In this document: piece by piece, positions 13,700-24,642 of the stretch
Layout of the letters: each line of letters starts with the position of its first letter
Numbering within the stretch: the stretch's first letter is position 1
Source: Marinobacter sp. ATCH36
Lineage (GTDB): Bacteria; Pseudomonadota; Gammaproteobacteria; Pseudomonadales; Oleiphilaceae
Length of the DNA: 64,000 nucleotides
NCBI RefSeq assembly: GCF_023555055.1
Contig: NZ_JAMJPL010000003.1
Span: 62,001 to 126,000, forward strand
Reading direction: 5' to 3'
Notes under the pieces: model-generated
The model's database searches: none
Told to the model about the DNA's origin: nothing
The model's input: the letters and a program-made list of their open reading frames with translations, nothing else
Made by a program: the position numbers and the translations under genes

Positions 13700-14110
13700 A
13701 TGAGCGATATTGATTACAGTTTTGGTGACTACGAAGATTCCCCGGCGTCAGGGGATAATCGTTCCGAGTACCGGCTGACAGCGAGTGCAAAAGTTACCAT
13801 TGAATTGGAATCGTCTGTTCCGGACGATGCAGGCAACAGCCCTGAACGTTCGCTTATCTCGCGAACCAGTGATTTGTCAGCGGGTGGAATTCGGTTGGCA
13901 ACTTCCGAACCGCTAACAGCGGGTGCAATATTGCCCGCCTGGGTGAATCTGGAAGACGTTTCCGAACCGTTCCGGTTAATGGTTGAGGTGGTGTGGTGCC
14001 GTTCGGCGGATGCCGGTGGCTGGCTGGTGGGACTCCGGATACTGGAGTCTGATGGCACTGCTTGTCTGGAATGGGTGGAGGCGGTTGCGAGAGCCATGTC
14101 GGAAGGGTGA
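13700..14110 (+). CDS. PilZ-domain protein (probable c-di-GMP receptor)
   Basis: 136 aa from the ATG at 13,700, which is preceded by AGGTGGG; the frame is open further upstream but inside the previous gene. It has both PilZ ligand motifs: an RxxxR (NRSEYRL, residues ~20-26) and DLSAGGIRL (D/N-x-S-x-x-G, near 62-70), followed by the beta-barrel pattern ending WLVGLRI. These residues bind c-di-GMP in characterised PilZ proteins. Probably co-transcribed with the DUF1631 gene. It is a single-domain adaptor; the partner is unknown. Confidence 0.85.
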   Translation: MSDIDYSFGDYEDSPASGDNRSEYRLTASAKVTIELESSVPDDAGNSPERSLISRTSDLSAGGIRLATSEPLTAGAILPAWVNLEDVSEPFRLMVEVVWCRSADAGGWLVGLRILESDGTACLEWVEAVARAMSEG

Positions 14111-14160
14111 CGTTGGTTCCCGGCAGGGCACAAGGCCCCACCGGTGCATTGCGGGTTCGA

Positions 14161-14946
14161 TCAGTCTTCCAGTTCGCCCATACCGGTAATGTTGAAGCCG
14201 GCGTCGACGTACATGATTTCGCCGGTTATGCCGCTTGCCATGTCGGAACACATGAAGGCGGCGGCGTTACCAACCTCATCAGTGGTGACGTTGCGGCGCA
14301 GCGGTGCTCTTCTTGCATTCTCGGCAAGCATCTTGCGGAAGCTCTTGATGCCGGAAGCAGCCAGCGTCCTGATAGGGCCTGCAGAGATGGCATTCACCCG
14401 TATACCATCACGCCCCAGGCTGCCGGCCATATAGCGCACGTTGGACTCCAGGGAGGCCTTGGCGAGGCCCATCACGTTGTAATTCTGCAATACCTTTTCC
14501 GCACCCAGATAACTCAGGGTCAGCAGAGAGCTGTTTTCATGCAGCATCTTGCGGCCTGCCTTGGCCAGGGCGACAAAGCTGTAGGAGCTGATGTCATGGG
14601 CAATGCGGAAGCCTTCGCGGGTGGTGACATCCACGAAGTTGCCATCGAGCTGGTCGCCCGGTGCAAAACCAACGGAATGCACGATCACGTCGATATCATC
14701 CCAATGTTTGCCCAGTTCGGTGAACACGGCTTCGATTTCGTCATCACTGGCAACGTCACACGGGAAAGTCAGTGAACTGCCCCAGCCTTCGGCGAATTTT
14801 TCCACCCGGGATTTAAGCTTCTCATTCTGATAGGTGAAAGCCAGCTCAGCGCCTTCTCTGGCAAAGGCATCTGCAATGCCGTAGGCAATGGAGTGTTTGC
14901 TTGCAACGCCGACAATCAGTGCTTTCTTGCCACTGAGTAATCCCAT
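14161..14946 (-). CDS. fabI: Enoyl-[acyl-carrier-protein] reductase [NADH]
   Basis: 261 aa. FabI does the last reduction of each fatty-acid elongation cycle. It has the atypical-SDR start [18 protein letters not shown] and the catalytic Tyr-x6-Lys (YNVMGLAK, near residue 155-162). It is the triclosan-target type, not FabV. It lies downstream of the yej cluster on the same strand, as in P. aeruginosa, but the 88-bp gap suggests its own promoter. Confidence 0.96.
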   Translation of the reverse strand: MGLLSGKKALIVGVASKHSIAYGIADAFAREGAELAFTYQNEKLKSRVEKFAEGWGSSLTFPCDVASDDEIEAVFTELGKHWDDIDVIVHSVGFAPGDQLDGNFVDVTTREGFRIAHDISSYSFVALAKAGRKMLHENSSLLTLSYLGAEKVLQNYNVMGLAKASLESNVRYMAGSLGRDGIRVNAISAGPIRTLAASGIKSFRKMLAENARRAPLRRNVTTDEVGNAAAFMCSDMASGITGEIMYVDAGFNITGMGELED

Positions 14947-15034
14947 AATTATTCTCCCTGTGTTTCAGTTTCAGGCATTATCCATGAACCGCAGCAGTGC
15001 GGGTAACGCTCAATTGGTCGTAGTGCCTGATGCA

Positions 15035-16624
15035 TTACCGAGTATAGAAAAGCGCTGCCCCAAGCAGTTCACGGGTATATTCGTGTTCAGGTGTATTGAA
15101 AATTCCGGATGCTTCGCCATATTCCACCACGCGACCATTCTTGAGCACCAGCAGTTTGTGGCTGAGAGCCCTTACCACGGCCAGATCATGGCTGATAAAT
15201 ACATAGCTTAGACCATATTTGTCCTGTAATTCCCTCAACAGGGTAATCACCTGCTTTTGAACCGTGCGATCGAGGGCCGAAGTAGGCTCATCCAGAATGA
15301 TCAGTTCCGGTTGTAGCACCAGTGCCCGGGCAATGGCAATTCGCTGCCTCTGGCCGCCGGAAAATTCGTGCGGGTAACGGTGCCGGGCGTTCGGGTCCAG
15401 GCCCACATCGTTCAGGGCCTGAATGACTCTCCTGTCCTGCTCTTCGGGGGTTGCCGGCGCGTGTATTTCAAGCCCCTCGCGAACAATCTCTGCAACCGAC
15501 ATGCGGGGGCTGAGGCTGCCGAAAGGATCCTGGAATACGATCTGAAGACGGCTGCGCCACGGTCGGAACTGTTTTTGGTCCAGGTGAGACAATTCGGCCC
15601 CCGTAAGCCGAATACTGCCGGTACTGCCGGTGAGTTTCAGCAATGCGTGGCCAATGGTCGTTTTGCCACTGCCGCTTTCACCGACGATGCCCAGAGTCTC
15701 GCCCTGGTTCAGGGAAAAGCTGACCTTGTCGACGGCCTGGAACCAGGCTTTCGGCCTGCCCAGCAGGCTCTTACGGGTAGTGAAGCGGACATCCAGGTTA
15801 TCCACATCCAGTAGCGGCTTGTTGTTGATCATGGCACCCGAAGGTGAGGCGGGTGGTTCCGCATCAAGTAGACGACGGGTATAGGGATGCTGGGGTTCGT
15901 CAAACAGCGTTGCAGTCGCTGCTTCCTCCACCAGCAGGCCCCGCTCCATAACGACCACGTGATCGGCGTATCGACGAACGATAGAAAGGTCGTGGGTAAT
16001 CAGCAGGATGGCCATCCCCAGCTTGTGCTGAAGATCCTTGAGCAATTCCAGGACCTGTTTCTGCACGGTAACATCCAGGGCGGTTGTTGGCTCATCCGCG
16101 ATCAACAGGTCGGGCTCATTGGCCAGCGCCATGGCGATCATCACCCGTTGTTTCTGGCCACCCGATAACTGGTGCGGGTAGCTGTTCAGGCGCTCCTCTG
16201 GCGTTGGAATGCCGACCAGTTCAAGCAGCTCCACGCAGCGGGCCCTTGCCTGGGGCCCGCGCATGCCTTTGTGCAGGGCAAGGGTTTCACTGATCTGCTT
16301 TTCAACCGTGTGCAACGGGTTGAGCGAGGTCATGGGTTCCTGGAAGATCATGCTGATCTGCCGCCCGCGGATTTGCCGTAGCCGCTTCTGGCTTGCCTTC
16401 AGCATGTCCTCACCCTGGAACAGTATTTCGCCGCTTGGATAGCTGGCGTGGCGCTCATCCAACAGGCGCAGAACCGATAGTGCCGATACTGATTTCCCGG
16501 AACCACTTTCTCCCACTAGTGCGACAGTCTCTCCCCGGTCAATCCCCAGGGACAGCCGCTGGACTGCCTGAATGGAGTCATCAAACGTGATCGACAGGTT
16601 CCTGACTTCCAGAAGCTGGGACAT
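15035..16624 (-). CDS. yejF: ABC transporter, fused double ATPase (YejF)
   Basis: 529 aa with two complete ABC domains: Walker [13 protein letters not shown] and signature LSGGQKQRV in the first, [13 protein letters not shown] and FSGGQRQRI in the second. It energises the YejBE peptide importer (oligopeptide/nickel family; in E. coli it takes up microcin C). The ATG at 16,624, giving [11 protein letters not shown], has GAGAAAG upstream and lies 1 bp past the yejE stop; the extra upstream frame is not family-like. Confidence 0.93.
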   Translation of the reverse strand: MSQLLEVRNLSITFDDSIQAVQRLSLGIDRGETVALVGESGSGKSVSALSVLRLLDERHASYPSGEILFQGEDMLKASQKRLRQIRGRQISMIFQEPMTSLNPLHTVEKQISETLALHKGMRGPQARARCVELLELVGIPTPEERLNSYPHQLSGGQKQRVMIAMALANEPDLLIADEPTTALDVTVQKQVLELLKDLQHKLGMAILLITHDLSIVRRYADHVVVMERGLLVEEAATATLFDEPQHPYTRRLLDAEPPASPSGAMINNKPLLDVDNLDVRFTTRKSLLGRPKAWFQAVDKVSFSLNQGETLGIVGESGSGKTTIGHALLKLTGSTGSIRLTGAELSHLDQKQFRPWRSRLQIVFQDPFGSLSPRMSVAEIVREGLEIHAPATPEEQDRRVIQALNDVGLDPNARHRYPHEFSGGQRQRIAIARALVLQPELIILDEPTSALDRTVQKQVITLLRELQDKYGLSYVFISHDLAVVRALSHKLLVLKNGRVVEYGEASGIFNTPEHEYTRELLGAALFYTR

Positions 16625-16625
16625 A

Positions 16626-17654
16626 TCAGTTCTTTCTCGGGTCAAAGGCATCACGCACTGCTTCGCCGACGAAGACCAGCAGGGTCAGCATGATGGAAAG
16701 GGAAACGAATGCCGAAATGCCAAGCCAGGGTGCATGGAGATTGGATTTGCCCTGGGCAATCAGCTCGCCGAGCGATGGCGAGCCCGATGGCAGGCCGAAT
16801 CCGAGGAAATCCAGGGACGTCAGGCCGGTTATGGCGCCGGTAAGTATGAATGGCAGAAACGTAAGCGTGGCCACCATGGCGTTGGGCAGAATATGCCGGA
16901 ACATGATCTTGCGGTTACCAAGGCCCAGAGCTCTTGCAGCCTTAACGTATTCAAAGTTGCGGGCACGGAGAAACTCCGCCCGTACCACGTCCACCAGCCC
17001 CATCCAACTGAACAATAGCATGATGCCCAGCAGCCACCAGAAGTTCGGCTGTACGATGCTGGAAAGGATGATCAGCAGGTAAAGCACCGGAAGGCCGGAC
17101 CATACCTCGATGAAGCGCTGACCGATCAGGTCGATCTTGCCGCCATAGAAGCCCTGGATGGCACCGACAATGACCCCGACGATGCAACTGAGTATGGTCA
17201 GGATGAGGCCGAACAGAACCGAAATCCGGAATCCGTAGATAACTCTGGCGGCCACATCGCGGCCCTGGTCGTCGGTACCGATCCAGTTCTCGGCACTGGG
17301 TGGTGCGGGCGAGGGAACTTCCAGGTTGTAGTTGGTCGTGTTGTAGCTGAAGCGAATAGGGGGCCAGATCATCCAGCCGTTGGCTTCGATCTCATCGGCT
17401 ATAAAGGAATCGCGATAGTCCGCTTCGGTGGGCAGAAAGCCACCGAAGGTTTCTTCCGGCACACTTTCGATCACTGGAAAATAGAGATCCCCTTTGTAGT
17501 AGGCAACCAACGGCACGTCGTTGGCGATCACTTCAGCTATCAGCGAGAGCCCGAACAGGGCCAGAAATACCCACAGGGACCAGAAGCCGCGACGGTTTTT
17601 GCGGAAGTTGGCAAGCCGGCGCTGCTGGATCGGGGTCAGCTTTATCCGACTCAT
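16626..17654 (-). CDS. yejE: ABC transporter permease (YejE)
   Basis: 342 aa, OppC/DppC-type permease. One N-terminal membrane segment ([19 protein letters not shown]) is followed by a ~110-residue periplasmic part and about five further segments; the EAA loop reads [23 protein letters not shown]. Partner of YejB. Its ATG overlaps the yejB stop (ATGA), so translation is probably coupled. Confidence 0.94.
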   Translation of the reverse strand: MSRIKLTPIQQRRLANFRKNRRGFWSLWVFLALFGLSLIAEVIANDVPLVAYYKGDLYFPVIESVPEETFGGFLPTEADYRDSFIADEIEANGWMIWPPIRFSYNTTNYNLEVPSPAPPSAENWIGTDDQGRDVAARVIYGFRISVLFGLILTILSCIVGVIVGAIQGFYGGKIDLIGQRFIEVWSGLPVLYLLIILSSIVQPNFWWLLGIMLLFSWMGLVDVVRAEFLRARNFEYVKAARALGLGNRKIMFRHILPNAMVATLTFLPFILTGAITGLTSLDFLGFGLPSGSPSLGELIAQGKSNLHAPWLGISAFVSLSIMLTLLVFVGEAVRDAFDPRKN

Positions 17655-18736
17655 GACCCCTCCCGGCTTTCAAAATCGATGCGCGGGTCCACCAGTACGT
17701 AGGTGATGTCGCTGATCAGCTTGAGCACGAGGCCCATCAGGGTAAAGATATAGAGCGTTCCGAAGATTACCGGGTAATCCCGGTTCAGCGCGGCCTCGAA
17801 GCCGAGCAGCCCGAGGCCATCAAGCGAGAAGATCACTTCAATCAGCAGCGAGCCGGTAAAGAACAGGGAAACCAGCACACCCGGCAAGCTGGCGATGACA
17901 ATCAGCATGGCATTGCGGAATACATGCCCGTACAGAACCTGTTTTTCCTCGAGACCCTTGGCTCTGGCCGTCACAACGTATTGCTTGCTGATTTCATCCA
18001 GAAACGAGTTCTTGGTCAGCAGGGTGAGGGTGGCGAAACCGCCAATGACATTGGCGGTCACAGGCAGCGCCAGGTGCCAGAAGTAATCGCCGATTTTCTG
18101 GTACCAGTTGAGCTCGTCGAAATTGGAAGAGGTCAGGCCCCGTAGTGGAAACCAGTCCAGATAGCTGCCCCCGGCAAACAGGACGATCAGCAGGATAGCA
18201 AACAGGAAGCCGGGAATGGCGTAGCCCACAACGATGGCGGAGCTGCTCCATACATCGAACCGGGAGCCGTCTGTAACGGCTTTGCGGATACCCAGGGGGA
18301 TCGAAATCAGGTAGATGATCAGGGTGGACCACAAACCCAGTGATATCGAAACCGGCATCTTGTCCAGTATCAGCTCAATCACCGAGCGGTCACGGAAGAA
18401 TGACTCGCCGAAATCAAACGTGGCGTAATCACCCAGCATTTTCAGAAAGCGTTCGTGGGGCGGCTTGTCAAAGCCGTACATGACTTCGATCTCGCGGAGC
18501 AATTCATCCGGAAGCCCCCGAGAGCCGCGGCTGTCGTCGCTGGAAGAAGTCACCTCGCCGCCGGAACCGCCGCCACTGGCCCTGGCAAGCGCACCGCCAC
18601 CATGCCCCTCGGTTTCCGCAATCAACTGTTCAACCGGACCACCGGGTGCGGCCTGAACAATCACGAAATTGAGCAGCATGATGCCGAGCAGGGTAGGTAT
18701 GATGAGCGCCAGCCGCCTGAGGATATAGCTGCCCAT
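17651..18736 (-). CDS. yejB: ABC transporter permease (YejB)
   Basis: 361 aa, OppB/DppB-type permease. Membrane segment 1 is [20 protein letters not shown]; a periplasmic loop follows, with a Gly/Ser/Asp-rich insert at about residues 50-75 that is low-complexity. The EAA loop is [24 protein letters not shown]. It follows yejA by 38 bp in the order yejA-yejB-yejE-yejF. Confidence 0.94.
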   Translation of the reverse strand: MGSYILRRLALIIPTLLGIMLLNFVIVQAAPGGPVEQLIAETEGHGGGALARASGGGSGGEVTSSSDDSRGSRGLPDELLREIEVMYGFDKPPHERFLKMLGDYATFDFGESFFRDRSVIELILDKMPVSISLGLWSTLIIYLISIPLGIRKAVTDGSRFDVWSSSAIVVGYAIPGFLFAILLIVLFAGGSYLDWFPLRGLTSSNFDELNWYQKIGDYFWHLALPVTANVIGGFATLTLLTKNSFLDEISKQYVVTARAKGLEEKQVLYGHVFRNAMLIVIASLPGVLVSLFFTGSLLIEVIFSLDGLGLLGFEAALNRDYPVIFGTLYIFTLMGLVLKLISDITYVLVDPRIDFESREGS

Positions 18737-18774
18737 TCAGCGGACCTCCGTCTCGTTTACGTCAGAGATCTGCA

Positions 18775-20598
18775 TCATTGGTCAGTGCTTTTCACCCACC
18801 AGTTGTCAATATCCACGCCATTCTTGGGCACAACGTCTGGCCGCTGCAGGAAGGACCAGTAGGCAATGCGATCTTTGGGCAGGTACCAGTTCGGGATCAC
18901 GTAATGCCCGTGAAGCAGGACCCGGTCAAGTGCGCGTACCCGATGGACCAGTTCTTCCCGGCTCGGGGCCTGAATCACCATGTTGACGAGTTCATCAACC
19001 ACCGGACTATCGACACCCATGTAGTTGCGGGAACCTTTGACGTCGACATTGGATGAGTGCCAGTACTCCCTTTGCTCATTTCCCGGCGAGTCGGACTGCC
19101 CGATACCCTGGACGGTTATATCGTAGTCGAATTCCCGGATTCGCTGGATATACTGGTTGGTATCCACCAGGCGAACCGATACATCAATTCCCAGTCGTTC
19201 CAGGTTGTTCTTGAAGGGCAGCACCACTCGCTCGAAGGTTTTCTGGTAGATGAGAATCTCGAACTCCAGAGGATCTCCGGATTCACTGTTTACCATGGTG
19301 CCATCCTTTACTTCGTACCCGGCGCCCCGAAGCATGGTCAGGGCGGTGCGGAGGTTGTCACGAAGTCCACCGTCGCCGGAGGTCGAGGGCGGTTGATACT
19401 CCTTTGTAAAAACGTCTTCGCTTAACTGGTCGCGATAGGGCTCCAGAATCTCCAGCTCCCGCCCTTCAGGAAGGCCGGTAGATGCCAGCTCGCTGTTCTC
19501 AAAATAGCTGGACGTGCGAGTGTACTGACCGTAGAACAGGTTCTTGTTGGCCCATTCGAAGTCGAATGCGTAGGCGAGCGCTTCGCGCACTTTCGGATCG
19601 CTGAACACCTTGCGGCGGGTGTTCATTGCAAATGCCTGCATGCCCGCAGGACGACCGTGCTCAATAGCTTCGGTTTTTACTCTGCCGGAATCGAACTGAT
19701 CTCCACGGTAGGCAGTTGCCCAGTTCTTGGCGGAGGATTCCACCCGGAAATCAAAGTTGCCGGCGCGGAAAGACTCCAGGGCGACCGTATCGTCCGAGTA
19801 GTAGTCGTACCGGATTTCATTGAGGTTGAACCTGCCCTTGCGGACACCAATATCCTCAGCCCAGTAATCCTGCACGCGCTCGAAAGTGATGGAGCGGCCT
19901 GCTTCAAAATTCTTGATTCGATAAGGCCCGCTTCCTACTGGTGGGGTCAGGCCGTTATTACCGAACTCACGGTCTTCCCAGTAGTGACCGGGAAGGATCG
20001 GAAGCTGACCGAGTATCAGCGGAAGTTCACGGTTGTCGGTGTCACCAAAATCAAAGCGGATTCTTCGCTCATTCTCGACCGTCACCTCGGTCACGTCTGC
20101 ATAGTAGTTGCGATAGAAAGGATGGCCTTTGGTGGTGAGAACGTCGAAAGAGAACTTCACGTCCTCGGCGGTAATTGCTTCGCCGTCCTGGAATCGCGCT
20201 TCCTCGCGAAGGTTGAAAATCACGTAACTGCGATCATCGGGGGTTTCGATGGACTCAGCGATCAGGCCGTAGGCAGAGAAGGGCTCGTCCGCAGACGCTT
20301 CCATCAACGTATCGTAAAGGTAGGTATTGATGCCAGCCGCGGCTACTCCGCGAATGACAAACGGGTTGAACGAATCAAAACCATTGGCCACCACAGCCAT
20401 CTTCAGGGAGCCACCCTTGGGTGCGTCGGGGTTGACGTAGTCAAAGTGGGGAAAAGCTTCGGAGTATTTTGTGTCTCCGTGCATCGCGATGCCGTGCCGC
20501 GCAGTCGTATCGGCCGCGATGGCCTGCCATGGCAGCAGTGCCATGGCGACAGAAGTAAAGGCACAGATCAGGGGTGAGGCTTTCCGTGTTCTTGTCAT
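18775..20598 (-). CDS. yejA: Extracellular solute-binding protein, family 5 (YejA)
   Basis: 607 aa periplasmic binding protein for the YejBEF transporter. A signal peptide covers ~residues 1-28 (AMALLPWQAIAA). SBP family 5 features include YVNPDAPKGGSLKMA and the C-terminal NWYLPKDRIAYW typical of the YejA branch. First gene of the yejABEF unit. P. aeruginosa, as I recall, carries two binding-protein genes here; this genome has one. Confidence 0.93.
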   Translation of the reverse strand: MTRTRKASPLICAFTSVAMALLPWQAIAADTTARHGIAMHGDTKYSEAFPHFDYVNPDAPKGGSLKMAVVANGFDSFNPFVIRGVAAAGINTYLYDTLMEASADEPFSAYGLIAESIETPDDRSYVIFNLREEARFQDGEAITAEDVKFSFDVLTTKGHPFYRNYYADVTEVTVENERRIRFDFGDTDNRELPLILGQLPILPGHYWEDREFGNNGLTPPVGSGPYRIKNFEAGRSITFERVQDYWAEDIGVRKGRFNLNEIRYDYYSDDTVALESFRAGNFDFRVESSAKNWATAYRGDQFDSGRVKTEAIEHGRPAGMQAFAMNTRRKVFSDPKVREALAYAFDFEWANKNLFYGQYTRTSSYFENSELASTGLPEGRELEILEPYRDQLSEDVFTKEYQPPSTSGDGGLRDNLRTALTMLRGAGYEVKDGTMVNSESGDPLEFEILIYQKTFERVVLPFKNNLERLGIDVSVRLVDTNQYIQRIREFDYDITVQGIGQSDSPGNEQREYWHSSNVDVKGSRNYMGVDSPVVDELVNMVIQAPSREELVHRVRALDRVLLHGHYVIPNWYLPKDRIAYWSFLQRPDVVPKNGVDIDNWWVKSTDQ

Positions 20599-20624
20599 AG
20601 ATCTCGCACGTTTCCGGTTCAGAC

Positions 20625-22358
20625 TCAGGGGCTGTTTCTTATATCCACATAGAGTACCAGACTTTGCCCGGGCTGCAGATAACGTGAGGTATTGAGATCA
20701 TTCCAGCTTGCGATGTCTCTCACATTCACCGCGAAACGACTGGCGATCGTGGACAGGGAGTCGCCTTTGCGCACCTGGTAGCCTACCTTGCGGACCATCC
20801 CCTTTCCTCTGTTATTGCTTGCCAACATCGCTGGCTGTTTGGATTTTGACCAGATCACGAGTTTTTTGCCGGGGATCAGCGGGTCTCCCGGCGCCATGCC
20901 GTTCCAGGAAGCCACTTGCCGGACGGATACCCGGTGCTCGCGGGCAATATCCCAGAACGTATCACCCGAGCGGACGGTATAGTCCACGCGGGTACCGTTA
21001 CTGTTTTTGCCACTGCGTTGTTGCTTGGTAGCAAGCCGTTCGCTGGCACTGAGCGAGTAGGTGTCGGCCTGTTTGGCTGCAGACGGAATCATCAGCCGTT
21101 GCCCGATACGAATAATATGGCTGTCCAGGTTGTTGACCTGCTGGATAACCGAAGACGTGGTGGAATACTGCTTGGCGATGGTGCTGATCGTATCGCCGGA
21201 TTTGACTTTGTAGTTACGCCAGGAGACACGATCATTCGGGTCGATGGTTTCCAGTGCTGCGGTGAACGTTTTGGCACTTTCCCGCGGTACCAGCAGACGG
21301 TGAGGACCGTCAGGCGACGTAGCCCAGCGATTGAACGACGGGTTAAGCAGATAGATTTCGTCTATATCGACACCTGCCAATTCCGCAGCCTGGGCAAGGT
21401 CCAGCTGGGAACCGGTTTTCACCACCTCAAAATAGGGCTCATCCGCAAGCGATGGCAGCTCAATACCGTACTTTTCCGGCTGGTCGAATATTTTTGCGAG
21501 CGCGATAAGTTTGGGAACATAGTGGCGTGTCTCCCTGGGCAAATCCAGTGACCAGTAATCGGTGGCTGCGTTCCTGTTGCGGTTGCGCCTCATGGCGCTG
21601 GAAACGGTGCCGCCACCGCTGTTGTAGGCGGCAAGTGCCAGCATATAGTCGCCGTCAAAACGGGTTGCCAGCCTGTCTAGGTAAGTCAGTGCGGCATCGG
21701 TAGCCGCAATCACATCGCGTCGGTCGTCGTGCCACCAGCTCTGGGTCAGACCGAAATACTTACCGGTGGACGGAATGAACTGCCACAGCCCGGCGGCACG
21801 GCCATGGGAGTAAGCGAACGGATCAAAGGCACTTTCCACCACAGGAAGCAAAGCCAGCTCTGTGGGCAGGCCCCGCTTCTCGGTTTCCGTAACAATATAG
21901 TGCAGGTAACGGCTGCCACGTTCTACAACCCGGTCGATATAGCGTGGGTGCTTTTTGTACCAGTTAAGCTGAGCCTGAACTCTGGGGTCACTTGCGTCGT
22001 GGTCCAGAGCAAATCCGGATCTCAGTCTCTGCCAGAGGTCTGAAACAGCCGTTTCCTCAGTGGGCCTGTCCTGTTTCGGAGTGTCCAGTTTCTCTCTCGC
22101 GTCCTCTGCTGTCTTTTTCAGGGACGGTTCGATAGCGTCATCAAGCGCTGTGCGGGATGACTTGTCAGCGGACTTGCTGTCAGGGTCGGATTCAATGGAT
22201 TCTTTGAGATCTTCGTCCCCGGCAGCAACGGTCAACCTGTCGATTTCGAGAACGTTTGCGGAAGATTCCGGTTGATCTCGCTCTTCAGATGCAAAGGTGC
22301 TGCACCCGCTGGTTAATGTGCCAAGAAGAAACAGGATTGAAATGCGCGAGACCGACAT
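20625..22358 (-). CDS. mltD: Membrane-bound lytic murein transglycosylase D
   Basis: 577 aa. The start at 22,358 gives a lipoprotein-type signal MSVSRISILFLLGTLTSGC, an imperfect lipobox; frame upstream of it is not family-like. After an acidic linker comes an SLT domain (~150-300) with catalytic Glu in LPVVESAFDPFAYSHG and AAGLWQFIPSTG. Three LysM repeats follow (YKVKSGDTISTIA, YTVRSGDTFWDIA, YQVRKGDSLSTIA) that bind glycan. It cleaves peptidoglycan to 1,6-anhydro products. Same strand and order as gloB-mltD in pseudomonads. Confidence 0.94.
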   Translation of the reverse strand: MSVSRISILFLLGTLTSGCSTFASEERDQPESSANVLEIDRLTVAAGDEDLKESIESDPDSKSADKSSRTALDDAIEPSLKKTAEDAREKLDTPKQDRPTEETAVSDLWQRLRSGFALDHDASDPRVQAQLNWYKKHPRYIDRVVERGSRYLHYIVTETEKRGLPTELALLPVVESAFDPFAYSHGRAAGLWQFIPSTGKYFGLTQSWWHDDRRDVIAATDAALTYLDRLATRFDGDYMLALAAYNSGGGTVSSAMRRNRNRNAATDYWSLDLPRETRHYVPKLIALAKIFDQPEKYGIELPSLADEPYFEVVKTGSQLDLAQAAELAGVDIDEIYLLNPSFNRWATSPDGPHRLLVPRESAKTFTAALETIDPNDRVSWRNYKVKSGDTISTIAKQYSTTSSVIQQVNNLDSHIIRIGQRLMIPSAAKQADTYSLSASERLATKQQRSGKNSNGTRVDYTVRSGDTFWDIAREHRVSVRQVASWNGMAPGDPLIPGKKLVIWSKSKQPAMLASNNRGKGMVRKVGYQVRKGDSLSTIASRFAVNVRDIASWNDLNTSRYLQPGQSLVLYVDIRNSP

Positions 22359-22523
22359 ATAACGACTTCCGGTTAGCTGGGCGACGCCGGTAAAATCTGT
22401 CTGAAATTCCGGCATATTTAATGGGTTACGGTGCAAAAGTTACACGGATTCTATTGGAACCCTTTTCAGAGGGTCAACAAGACTCTCGTTACGTCATTGA
22501 TAGAATTTGTTACCCGTGATTCC

Positions 22524-23318
22524 TCAAAAAGTGTCCTTTCCATGCCGGGTGACTGCGAACACGTCGTTTTCAGACGCGATGGTCAGTCCTGCTTTACCGG
22601 CATGCCGCTTCGCGGAATCGATCACCGACTGGTCGTCCCAGCGAAGGAATGGGTTGAGCCGCTTTTCGTCACCCAGTATGGACGGGACGGTTGGCTCACC
22701 ATCGTCCCGGCGTTTCTGGCAGTGTGCCTGGAATTCACGCAGTGGCGCATCATTCGGCAGCCAGTGCGTGGCGAACTTCAGATTGGCCAGTGTGTACTCA
22801 TGGGCGCAATAGACGGCCGTCTCATCCGGCAGTTGGCGGATGGTTTCCAGGGACTGCTTCATCTGCTCCGGCGTGCCTTCAAAGAGTCGCCCACAACCGC
22901 AGACAAACAGGGTGTCACCGCAGAAGAGCACCGGGCGGTCGTTAACAGGGCGATTACTATAGTAGGCGATGTGATCGAGCGTGTGGCCGGGTACACCCAG
23001 CACATTGAAGGTCAGGTCCTGCCAGACCACTTCATCACCAGGATGAACTTCGCTTTTGGCGCCCTTGAACGGCGAATTGGCCGGGCCAATGATGCGACAT
23101 TCCGGGGCTGTTTTGGCCAGGGCGTCTACCCCGCCAACGTGGTCCGGGTGGTGGTGGGTGACCAGGATGGTGTCCAGCTCCAGGCCATTGTCCGCCAGGA
23201 ATCGGATGGCAGGCTCAGCCTGGCCAGGGTCGACAATTAGGGCCTTGCGGTCTTCGGTATTGAACAGGCACCAGATGTAATTGTCGTTAAAAGCTGGAAT
23301 AGGGCTGATGGTCAGCAT
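22524..23318 (-). CDS. gloB: Hydroxyacylglutathione hydrolase (glyoxalase II)
   Basis: 264 aa metallo-beta-lactamase fold enzyme that hydrolyses S-lactoylglutathione to lactate and glutathione. The metal motif THHHPDH is present near residue 55, with GHTLDH, FCGDTLF and the glutathione-binding CAHEYT. The ATG at 23,318 ([14 protein letters not shown]) has GGAG 5 nt upstream and is the normal family start; another in-frame ATG lies 18 bp further up. Divergent from the methyltransferase gene. Confidence 0.95.
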   Translation of the reverse strand: MLTISPIPAFNDNYIWCLFNTEDRKALIVDPGQAEPAIRFLADNGLELDTILVTHHHPDHVGGVDALAKTAPECRIIGPANSPFKGAKSEVHPGDEVVWQDLTFNVLGVPGHTLDHIAYYSNRPVNDRPVLFCGDTLFVCGCGRLFEGTPEQMKQSLETIRQLPDETAVYCAHEYTLANLKFATHWLPNDAPLREFQAHCQKRRDDGEPTVPSILGDEKRLNPFLRWDDQSVIDSAKRHAGKAGLTIASENDVFAVTRHGKDTF

Positions 23319-23413
23319 AGGCTCCCACATGTGCAAGACGAATGTGACTGTTATGATAGTGCATTAATAGCGACGTCCCAACATCGGCGGGGATGAAACA
23401 GGGGAATACAGCG

Positions 23414-24184
23414 ATGACCTCAGCAGGTGAGATTGATTACTCCGCCCGACAGGAAAGCTTCGAGAACTGGTTCCAGACGCCTCTGGGCCGCTCGCTGCTC
23501 GCCGATCAGAGGGCTTGTGTCGAGCATCACGTTCAGAAACTCACTGGAGCCAGGCAGTTACAGGTTGGCCTGAGCCACAGGCTGCCGCTGGCAAGTACTG
23601 CTGATTTTGCCCAGCGCATCCTGACCACGCCCCGCTGGAATCCGGCGATCCCCGACGGAGTGACGGTTTGCGACGCGGATGAATTACCCTTCCCCGGGGA
23701 CTCCATGGACCTGGTAATCCTTCACCATACGGCTGATTTTTCTCCTCATCCCCACCAGGCTCTGCGTGAGGCTTCCCGGGTTCTTCGTGGGGAAGGGGTC
23801 ATGGTGCTGATCGGATTTAATCCTTTCAGTGTTTGGGGGCTCCGGAAACTGGCTTCCAGGCATCGCGGCGGTCCCTGGGGTGGTCGTTTCATGATGAAGC
23901 GAAGAATGGAAGACTGGCTTCGGCTGTTGGATTTCTCCATTGAATCCGCAGGGTCTTCATTTTTTCAGCTGCCGCTGCAACGATCGGTGTCGAATGAACG
24001 AAAGGGTGTGATGGAACGGATTTGTGGCAACCGGCTCCTGCCGGTGGGAGCCTATTACTGTATCCTTGCCAAAAAACGGGTTTACTCCAGAATTCCCCGC
24101 AAGCCGGTGTGGCAGGGTAAAAAAGTCATTGCGCTGCCCGGCAGGGGTGCTGCGCTCAATAACAGTCAAGTCGAGGAATACTGA
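23414..24184 (+). CDS. Class I SAM-dependent methyltransferase (PA1814-like)
   Basis: 256 aa from the ATG at 23,414 (AGGGGA 8 nt upstream; an in-frame ATG at 23,393 has no usable spacing). The Methyltransf_11 core is visible as [20 protein letters not shown] and [21 protein letters not shown]. The glycine-rich motif I is degenerate (LQVGLSHR in place of DxGxGxG), so SAM binding may be altered. Substrate unknown. It overlaps rnhA by TGATG. A gene of this type between gloB and rnhA is conserved in pseudomonads. Confidence 0.8.
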   Translation: MTSAGEIDYSARQESFENWFQTPLGRSLLADQRACVEHHVQKLTGARQLQVGLSHRLPLASTADFAQRILTTPRWNPAIPDGVTVCDADELPFPGDSMDLVILHHTADFSPHPHQALREASRVLRGEGVMVLIGFNPFSVWGLRKLASRHRGGPWGGRFMMKRRMEDWLRLLDFSIESAGSSFFQLPLQRSVSNERKGVMERICGNRLLPVGAYYCILAKKRVYSRIPRKPVWQGKKVIALPGRGAALNNSQVEEY

Positions 24185-24627
24185 TGACCGGTAAGGTTGT
24201 TCTTTACACCGATGGCGCCTGCAAGGGTAATCCAGGGCCAGGAGGTTGGGGTGTAGTGCTTAGCTACGGTAACTCCAACAAGAAACTGCACGGCGGTGAA
24301 GCCAATACGACCAATAACAGAATGGAGCTGATGGCCGCGATACGGGGCCTTGAGGCGCTGAAACGCCCCTGCGAAGTAGAGCTGTATACCGATTCCCAGT
24401 ATGTTCGCAAGGGTATCACTGAATGGATGCATGGCTGGAAACGGAACGGTTGGAAAACGTCAGCGAAAAAACCGGTGAAGAATGAAGATCTCTGGCGGGA
24501 GCTGGACAATGAGGTGGCGCGGCACTCGGTGAACTGGCACTGGGTGAAAGGCCACTCCGGAAATCCGGGAAATGAGCTGGCGGACGAGCTGGCCAATCGT
24601 GGCGTGGAAGAACTGACGAACGCATAA
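24184..24627 (+). CDS. rnhA: Ribonuclease HI
   Basis: 147 aa. Degrades the RNA strand of RNA-DNA hybrids. The four catalytic acids are seen in [11 protein letters not shown] (D9), NRMELMAAI (E near 48), LYTDSQYV (D near 70) and GNELADELA (D near 134). Start overlaps the methyltransferase stop; dnaQ follows by 15 bp, the usual rnhA-dnaQ pair, here co-directional where E. coli has them divergent. Confidence 0.97.
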   Translation: MTGKVVLYTDGACKGNPGPGGWGVVLSYGNSNKKLHGGEANTTNNRMELMAAIRGLEALKRPCEVELYTDSQYVRKGITEWMHGWKRNGWKTSAKKPVKNEDLWRELDNEVARHSVNWHWVKGHSGNPGNELADELANRGVEELTNA

Positions 24628-24642
24628 CAGGCAGAGCGAACC

